NCBI GenBank assembly: GCA_019745555.1
Contig: JAIESX010000011.1
Location: 18,628 to 82,627, forward strand
Length of the DNA: 64,000 nucleotides
Source of the DNA: Burkholderiaceae bacterium
GTDB taxonomy: Bacteria; Pseudomonadota; Gammaproteobacteria; Burkholderiales; Burkholderiaceae_C
Reading direction: 5' to 3'
Shown here: in pieces, positions 59,319-64,000 of the stretch
How the letters are laid out: each line of letters begins with the position of its first letter
Position numbering within the stretch: the first letter of the stretch is position 1
Translations under genes and position numbers: made by a program
The notes under the pieces: generated by a model
The model's input: the letters and a program-made list of their open reading frames with translations, nothing else
The model's database searches: none
Told to the model about the DNA's origin: nothing

Positions 59319-60626
59319 TCAGCGCAATGTCTTGAACACCTCACGCGCCGCGGAGACGGTGACGGCGATGTCTTCCTCGCTGTGCGCCGCACTCACGAAG
59401 CCGGCCTCGTAGAGTGCCGGAGCGATGTAGACGCCGCGATCCAGCAGGCCGTGGAAGAGTTGGTTGAACTTCGCGCCCTCGGTCTTCATGACCTGGCCAT
59501 AGTTCTGCGGAAGCGTGGGCAGCAGGAAGAAGCCGAACATGCCGCCTTCGCTGTCGGCGCAGAAAGGGACGCCTTCAGCATCCGCCGCAGCCTTGAGGCC
59601 GTCCATCAGGCTGCGGGTCTTGCGACCCAATTCGTCATAGAAGCCGGGCCTGGCGATCTCGCGCAGTGTAGCCAGGCCGCAGGCCGTGGCCACCGGGTTG
59701 CCCGAGAGCGTGCCGGCCTGGTAGACCGGACCCAGGGGGGCGAGCTGCTCCATGATGGCGCGCGGGCCGCCAAAAGCCGCCAGCGGCATGCCGCCGCCGA
59801 TGACCTTGCCCAGCACGGTGAGGTCGGGCTGGAAGCCCGGGATGAGCCGGGCGTAGACGCTCTGGGCGCTGCCCAGGGCCACGCGAAAGCCCGTCATGAC
59901 TTCGTCGAAGACCAGCAGGGCACCGTATTGCGTGCAGAGTTTGCGGCAGCGCTTCATGAACGGGACCGAAGCACGCACGAAGTTCATATTGCCGGCAATG
60001 GGCTCGATCATCAGGCAGGCGAGGTCCTGGCCGTGCAGGGCGAAGGCCTCTTCGAGCTGTTGCACATTGTTGTACTCGAGCACCAGGGTGTGCTGCACCA
60101 CCTCGGCCGGTACGCCGGCGCTCGTCGGGTTGCCGAAGGTGGCCAGGCCCGAGCCGGCCTTGACCAGTAGCGCATCGGCGTGGCCGTGGTAGCAGCCTTC
60201 GAACTTGATGATCTTGCTGCGTCCGGTGGCGCCGCGTGCCAGGCGCAGCGCGCTCATGCCGGCCTCGGTGCCTGAACTCACCAGGCGCACCATTTCCATC
60301 GATGGCACGAACTTGAGGATCTCTTCGGCCAGCTCGACCTCCCGTTCGGTCGGCGCGCCGTAGGAGAAACCATCGACGGCAGCCTTCTGCACGGCTTCGA
60401 GCACGGCGGGGTGGCCGTGGCCCAGGATCATGGGACCCCAGGAACCGATGTAATCGATGTGGCGCTTGCCGTTGGCGTCCCAGAAATAGGCACCTTGTGC
60501 GCGTTGCACGAAGCGCGGCGTGCCGCCCACGGCACGGAAGGCGCGTACGGGGGAGTTGACGCCACCGGGGATGACGCGCTTGGCGCGTTCAAACAGGGTC
60601 TCGTTGCGGTCAGTGCTGGGTGTCAT
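59319..60626 (-). CDS. hemL: Glutamate-1-semialdehyde 2,1-aminomutase
   Basis: 435-residue PLP enzyme that makes 5-aminolevulinate in the C5 heme pathway. Marks include [16 protein letters not shown], the [15 protein letters not shown] motif, [20 protein letters not shown] and the PLP lysine Lys274 in VLGKVIGGG. The ATG at 60626 gives the family start, and the gene overlaps the upstream ThiD-like gene by 17 bases, so translation is coupled. It ends at the bidirectional terminator. Confidence 0.95.
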   Translation of the reverse strand: MTPSTDRNETLFERAKRVIPGGVNSPVRAFRAVGGTPRFVQRAQGAYFWDANGKRHIDYIGSWGPMILGHGHPAVLEAVQKAAVDGFSYGAPTEREVELAEEILKFVPSMEMVRLVSSGTEAGMSALRLARGATGRSKIIKFEGCYHGHADALLVKAGSGLATFGNPTSAGVPAEVVQHTLVLEYNNVQQLEEAFALHGQDLACLMIEPIAGNMNFVRASVPFMKRCRKLCTQYGALLVFDEVMTGFRVALGSAQSVYARLIPGFQPDLTVLGKVIGGGMPLAAFGGPRAIMEQLAPLGPVYQAGTLSGNPVATACGLATLREIARPGFYDELGRKTRSLMDGLKAAADAEGVPFCADSEGGMFGFFLLPTLPQNYGQVMKTEGAKFNQLFHGLLDRGVYIAPALYEAGFVSAAHSEEDIAVTVSAAREVFKTLR

Positions 60627-61530
60627 GGGGGGGGAGTTCCAGGGTCGAGGTCGGCGCGTCGGTGCCGTCGTCATTCGCTTCGTCGTCTTCCATGTCGGCC
60701 TGGGCCCAGAACAGGCGGTCGGGAATGACGTGGCCCATGCCGGGGCGAAAGCCCCCGTCCAGGCAGTGGTCCAGATAGCCCAGGGCCTCGACGAAGGCCT
60801 CGCCGAGATCGCAGCCGCTGGCCACCAGGGCCGCCAGGGTGGCGCTCAGGGTGTCGCCGGCGCCCGAGAACACGGCCTCGAAGCGTTCGAATTTTTCGCT
60901 GGCCAGGGTGGTCTGCGGGGAGGCCAGCACGTTCTCGATGTGCTGCTCGGCCGCCGGAATGCCGGTGACCAGTGTGTAGGGCACGCCGTACTCGCCGGCG
61001 GCCCGGGCGATGTCGCGTGCCGTGGGGCTGCGCTCACCTTCCCAGTCCGGCAGCAGCCAGCGCCACAGGGTGCTGTGGTTTCCGACCAACACTGTCGTCT
61101 GGGGCAGAACCAGTTCCTGGAAGGCGTCGAGATAGAGGTCGATCTGCACCTCGCTCCACCAGGAGAGGTTGGGCATGTAGGCGATCAGGGGTAGATCGGG
61201 GTAGTCGGTGGCGATCTCGGCGATCGCGCTGAGGTTCTCGGGCGTGCCCACGAAGCCGACCTTGATGGCCTGCATGGTCACGTCCTCGAGCAGGCTGCGC
61301 GCCTGCTCGGCCACGACCTCTTCCTCGAAGGGAAAGTGATCGAAGGTCTCGGCCGTGTCGCGCGCATAGGTTCCGGTGATCACGGGCAGCGCGTGGGCGC
61401 CGGCCGAGGCGATGGCGCTCACGTCACCCGAGAGCCCGCCGGCACCGCTGGGATCGTTGGCATTGAAGACCAGCACGCAGGGCGGCTGACCGGCATCGTG
61501 TTCACTGTCCTCGGGGGCTGGGGTTTGCAT
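60610..61530 (-). CDS. ThiD-like (PfkB-fold) kinase, divergent
   Basis: 306-residue kinase of the ribokinase fold, closest in style to hydroxymethylpyrimidine (phosphate) kinase Thi[15 protein letters not shown] at the N terminus, [11 protein letters not shown] and VPYTLVTG. Two differences stand out. The anion-hole motif, Gly-Thr-Gly-Cys in ThiD, reads GAGDT, with Asp as in pyridoxal kinases and sugar kinases. The substrate-facing strand after PVITG also differs from the ThiD norm. The C-terminal tail is acidic ([10 protein letters not shown]). Coupling to the PLP enzyme HemL invites the alternative of a vitamin B6 kinase. The ATG at 61530 has no strong ribosome site. Confidence 0.78.
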   Translation of the reverse strand: MQTPAPEDSEHDAGQPPCVLVFNANDPSGAGGLSGDVSAIASAGAHALPVITGTYARDTAETFDHFPFEEEVVAEQARSLLEDVTMQAIKVGFVGTPENLSAIAEIATDYPDLPLIAYMPNLSWWSEVQIDLYLDAFQELVLPQTTVLVGNHSTLWRWLLPDWEGERSPTARDIARAAGEYGVPYTLVTGIPAAEQHIENVLASPQTTLASEKFERFEAVFSGAGDTLSATLAALVASGCDLGEAFVEALGYLDHCLDGGFRPGMGHVIPDRLFWAQADMEDDEANDDGTDAPTSTLELPPHDTQH

Positions 61531-61644
61531 GGGCTGGCCTGTGTGAGTACTCAGGCAGAATACGGCAAGTCGTTGCGTGAAAGCCGTCGGAGGGCGCTTT
61601 TCACTTTGTACAATGTTGCATTCTATTCGAAGGTCTCGTAAGCT

Positions 61645-61818
61645 GTGAGCGACAACAAAACCTGGATGTGTCTGATCTGTGGCTGGATTTATGACGAAGC
61701 GGCCGGTGATCCGGAACATGGCATAGCGCCGGGTACGGCGTGGTCCGATGTGCCCATGAACTGGACCTGTCCCGAGTGCGGGGCGCGCAAGGAAGACTTC
61801 GAGATGGTCCAGATCTGA
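61645..61818 (+). CDS. Rubredoxin
   Basis: 57-residue mononuclear iron electron carrier. Both ligand pairs are intact: Cys9 and Cys12 in MCLICGWIYDE, and Cys42 and Cys45 in TCPECGA; GDPEHGIAPGTAW and the tail KEDFEMV are typical. The start is GTG at 61645. A TACAAT box lies at 61609-61614. It precedes pilG by 61 bases, a neighbourhood common in beta- and gammaproteobacteria, but no functional link to pili is established. The electron partner (for example an alkane hydroxylase or a rubredoxin reductase) is not in the window. Confidence 0.93.
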   Translation: MSDNKTWMCLICGWIYDEAAGDPEHGIAPGTAWSDVPMNWTCPECGARKEDFEMVQI

Positions 61819-61879
61819 GCCGAATCCAAAGGTTGTTGAACGCCATCGTCCGTCCGGTTGCCATCAGGAGTAGCCTTCA

Positions 61880-62278
61880 GTGAGCTCGCAAGACACGCCC
61901 CTCAAGGTCCTCGTGATCGATGACAGCAACACCATCCGCCGCAGCGCAGAGATCTTTCTCAAGCAGGGTGGCCATGAGGTGATGCTGGCGGAGGATGGCT
62001 TCGATGCGCTGGCCAAGGTCAACGACTACCAGCCCCACCTGATCTTCTGCGACATCCTGATGCCGCGTCTCGACGGTTACCAGACCTGCGCCATCATCAA
62101 GCGCAACGCCAGGTTTGCCTCGGTCCCGGTGGTCATGCTCTCGTCCAAGGACGGTGTGTTCGACAAGGCGCGTGGCCGCATGGTCGGCGCGCAGGACTAC
62201 CTCACCAAGCCTTTCACCAAAGACCAGTTGTTGCAGGCCGTGCAGCAGTTTGGCATAGTCTCGCAAGGAGTAAGTTGA
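61880..62278 (+). CDS. pilG: Twitching motility response regulator PilG
   Basis: 132-residue single-domain CheY-like receiver. The acidic pocket is Asp14-Asp15, the phosphorylated Asp is Asp58 in IFCDILMP, with Ser88 and Lys110 completing the active site. PilG is phosphorylated by the hybrid kinase ChpA/PilL and drives type IV pilus extension in the Chp system. It has no output domain. The GTG start has CAGGAG upstream, and the stop overlaps the pilH start by one base (TGATG). Confidence 0.93.
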   Translation: MSSQDTPLKVLVIDDSNTIRRSAEIFLKQGGHEVMLAEDGFDALAKVNDYQPHLIFCDILMPRLDGYQTCAIIKRNARFASVPVVMLSSKDGVFDKARGRMVGAQDYLTKPFTKDQLLQAVQQFGIVSQGVS

Positions 62279-62643
62279 TGCCCATCCGCAAAGTTCTGAT
62301 CGTCGATGATTCCAAGACGGAGTTGATGTTTCTCACCGATCTGCTCCAGAAGAACGGCATGGCCGTGAAGACCGCGGAGGATGCCGATGACGCGTTCCGC
62401 CGCCTGGCCGAGGAGAAGCCGGACCTGATCCTGATGGACGTCGTGATGCCGGGGCAGAACGGCTTCCAGCTCACCCGAGCCATCAACCGTACCCCCGAGT
62501 ACGCCGACATTCCGATCATCATCTGCACCAGCAAGAACCTGGAGACCGACCGGGTCTGGGGCATGCGCCAGGGTGCGCGCGACTACGTGACCAAGCCGGT
62601 GGACGAGGCCGAGCTGCTGGGCAAGATCAAGGCGCTGGGCTGA
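62278..62643 (+). CDS. pilH: Twitching motility response regulator PilH
   Basis: 121-residue CheY-like receiver. Asp10-Asp11, phospho-acceptor Asp54 in ILMDVVMP, Thr84 and Lys106 form the active site. In the Chp system PilH opposes PilG and favours pilus retraction or acts as a phosphate sink. An AAGGAG box precedes the ATG at 62278; a TTG codon just upstream in frame is less likely. Confidence 0.93.
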   Translation: MPIRKVLIVDDSKTELMFLTDLLQKNGMAVKTAEDADDAFRRLAEEKPDLILMDVVMPGQNGFQLTRAINRTPEYADIPIIICTSKNLETDRVWGMRQGARDYVTKPVDEAELLGKIKALG

Positions 62644-62652
62644 CCATCACCC

Positions 62653-63180
62653 ATGGCCAATCGCGAAGCTCTCAGGGATCTTCAGGCACGTCTCGCCAAC
62701 CGATTGCAGGCGGCCAAGGCCGAAGGTCTCTCCATTTCGTGGCTGGCCGTGCGTGCCGGTGGGCAGGACTATCTGCTGCCGCTGGCCCAGTCCGGTGAGA
62801 TTTTTCCGCTGCCTTCGGTGCAGGCGGTGCCGTATTCGCAGTCCTGGTTCCTGGGGGTCGTGAACCTGCGCGGTGGCCTCTACGGGGTGGTGGATCTGGC
62901 GTCCTTCATCGCCGGCAAGGCGCCGCTGCGCACCGAGCAGTACTGGGCCGAGGCGAGCGTGGTGACGTTCAACGTCGCCCTGGACCTCAATTGCTGTCTG
63001 CTGATTGACTCCCTGGCAGGCCTGCGCCACGTGGGGGCGTTTTCCGGTTCCGAGCCGCCCCCCGAAGATGCGCCGCCTTATTTCGGCAACCGCTACGTCG
63101 ATGCCGACGGCAGCCGCTGGCAGGAGATCAATCTGCAGCAGCTGGCGCAGATGAGCGAGTTTCTGAGCATCAGTGCCTGA
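62653..63180 (+). CDS. pilI: Chp-system CheW-like protein PilI
   Basis: 175-residue CheW-domain scaffold that couples the receptor PilJ to the histidine kinase ChpA/PilL. The CheW beta-barrel strands are recognisable in YLLPLAQSGEIFPLPS, VPYSQSWFLGVVNLRGGLYGVVDLASF and FNVALDLNCCLLIDSLAGLR. It starts 9 bases after pilH and is followed 35 bases later by pilJ, in the order pilG-pilH-pilI-pilJ known from Pseudomonas. Confidence 0.92.
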   Translation: MANREALRDLQARLANRLQAAKAEGLSISWLAVRAGGQDYLLPLAQSGEIFPLPSVQAVPYSQSWFLGVVNLRGGLYGVVDLASFIAGKAPLRTEQYWAEASVVTFNVALDLNCCLLIDSLAGLRHVGAFSGSEPPPEDAPPYFGNRYVDADGSRWQEINLQQLAQMSEFLSISA

Positions 63181-63215
63181 AGACAGGCCACCCTAACGAA
63201 CCTGAAGGTTGCAAC

Positions 63216-64000
63216 ATGTCCGTCCTCAACAAACTTTTTGGCAAGAAGAAGACGCCCGATACGGAGCAGAGCGTCGGGCTGAGCCTGGCCATGCCCGATG
63301 ACCTGACGGCTCTGCCGCGCGGCCCGGGTGCCGAGAAGGCGGACACCCTGCTGCAGGATGTGCCGGCCCCCGCGCCCGTTGATCAGGACGACCTGGTCAG
63401 CGTGCCCCTGCTGGGCCGGCGCCCGATTGCCGAGCAGCAGCGCCTGCTGTGGTGGCTGCTGGGTCTGGGTCTGGTGATGCTCGGTGCCATCGCCTTCGTG
63501 GCCCTGACGGCTGCCGACCGCGTGGCGCAGCAGCTCAACGCCACCGGCCAGTCCCTGATGCAGTCGCAGCGACTGGCCAAATCCGTGTCGCAGGCCCTGG
63601 TGGGTGTGCCGGCGGCCTTTGCCGAGGTGCGCGAGAGCTCGGACTACATGGCCCGCACGCTGCGCGGTCTGAAGAATGGTGACTATGCCCAGCGTCTGGA
63701 GCCGATCGACGCCGACCTGATTCCCGAACTCGACAAGGTGCTGCCCCTGATGGAGCGTGCCGAGAAAAGCGCGGCAGCCATTCTGGCCCAGGAAAAGATC
63801 CTGACCCAGGTGGGCACGGCCCTGCGCACGATCAACCGCCAGTCCTCCGACCTGCTGGAAATTGCCGAGACCGTGTCCTCGCTCAAGCTGCAGCAGAACG
63901 CCAGCGCCGCCGAGATCTCGGCCGCCGGTCAGCTGGTGATGCTGACCCAGCGTATCGGCAAGTCCTCCAACGAATTCCTGACGGCCGAGGGTGTGAGCCC
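63216..64000 (+). CDS. pilJ: Type IV pilus chemoreceptor PilJ (5' part, cut by window end)
   Basis: The frame is open from the ATG at 63216 to the window end: 261 codons are visible, while PilJ is usually near 680-750 residues. A charged, probably cytosolic N-terminal segment of about 75 residues is followed by a transmembrane helix (about 78-100, LWWLLGLGLVMLGAIAFVAL). The PilJ-type periplasmic domain begins after it, with the diagnostic LTQRIGKSSNEFL motif near the cut. The N-terminal segment before the helix is longer than in the Pseudomonas protein as I know it. The HAMP and signalling domains lie beyond the window. A ribosome site GAAGG lies upstream (63204-63208). Confidence 0.93.
   Translation, partial: MSVLNKLFGKKKTPDTEQSVGLSLAMPDDLTALPRGPGAEKADTLLQDVPAPAPVDQDDLVSVPLLGRRPIAEQQRLLWWLLGLGLVMLGAIAFVALTAADRVAQQLNATGQSLMQSQRLAKSVSQALVGVPAAFAEVRESSDYMARTLRGLKNGDYAQRLEPIDADLIPELDKVLPLMERAEKSAAAILAQEKILTQVGTALRTINRQSSDLLEIAETVSSLKLQQNASAAEISAAGQLVMLTQRIGKSSNEFLTAEGVS

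Overview
The window is a GC-rich, gene-dense chromosomal segment of a betaproteobacterium, most likely Burkholderiales close to Comamonadaceae. I infer this from the protein styles (double-length UvrA, RF3, RlmJ, the DUF6776-bactofilin-ErpA cluster, rubredoxin-PilGHIJ), from GTG starts, and from G/C-biased third codon positions throughout. I see no tRNA, rRNA, insertion sequence, prophage or CRISPR array. No intergenic gap exceeds 300 bases. The left edge holds a thiC leader and the right edge cuts pilJ.

Layout. 1-5711: TPP riboswitch and thiC, a thiolase, a chemoreceptor and a short-chain dehydrogenase. 5731-8382: a LiuR-like operator, an acyl-CoA dehydrogenase, a rhodanese, a YchJ-like protein and a HAD phosphatase. 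8386-10554 (minus): a PAS-PAS-GGDEF-EAL protein. 10670-20845: a second, nearly identical operator heads a long run of close or overlapping genes: methylcrotonyl-CoA carboxylase beta (liuB), a DinB-fold protein, bioA, bioF, bioD, methylcrotonyl-CoA carboxylase alpha (liuD), a 2-hydroxyacid dehydrogenase, HMG-CoA lyase, a DUF1289 protein and a DsbA-like isomerase. Biotin synthesis genes therefore sit inside the operon of a biotin-dependent enzyme. 20848-23158 (minus): two paralogous LivK-type binding proteins. 23292-29027: a tandem-duplicated UvrA of 1911 residues. 29257-34716: a DUF4399 protein, a HAD-IIB phosphatase, an alpha/beta hydrolase, prfC and a nitronate monooxygenase.

34749-38379 is a methyl-cycle unit: promoter, SAH riboswitch, ahcY, a TlyA-like RNA methyltransferase with a large insert, and metF. 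rlmJ follows on the minus strand. 39317-42650 holds two tandem membrane Ser/Thr kinases sharing a cysteine-patterned C-terminal tail. 42707-45402: rplM-rpsI, then DUF6776, bactofilin and erpA. 45418-47915 (minus): anmK and an M23 peptidase, divergent from tyrS. 49410-56244: an unrecognised small protein, M61 peptidase, dsbC, a UbiH-type hydroxylase, a MOSC protein, ychF and a YqaA-type membrane protein. 56390-59254: dusB-fis-purH, closed by a bidirectional terminator. 59319-61530 (minus): a ThiD-like kinase and hemL. 61645-64000: rubredoxin followed by the twitching-motility chemosensory genes pilG, pilH, pilI and pilJ.

Most is core metabolism and housekeeping. The points I would look at first are the two-kinase locus with its conserved cysteine tail, the bioAFD insertion in the LiuR-controlled carboxylase operon, the double UvrA, the TlyA insert and the Asp-for-Cys change in the ThiD-like kinase.
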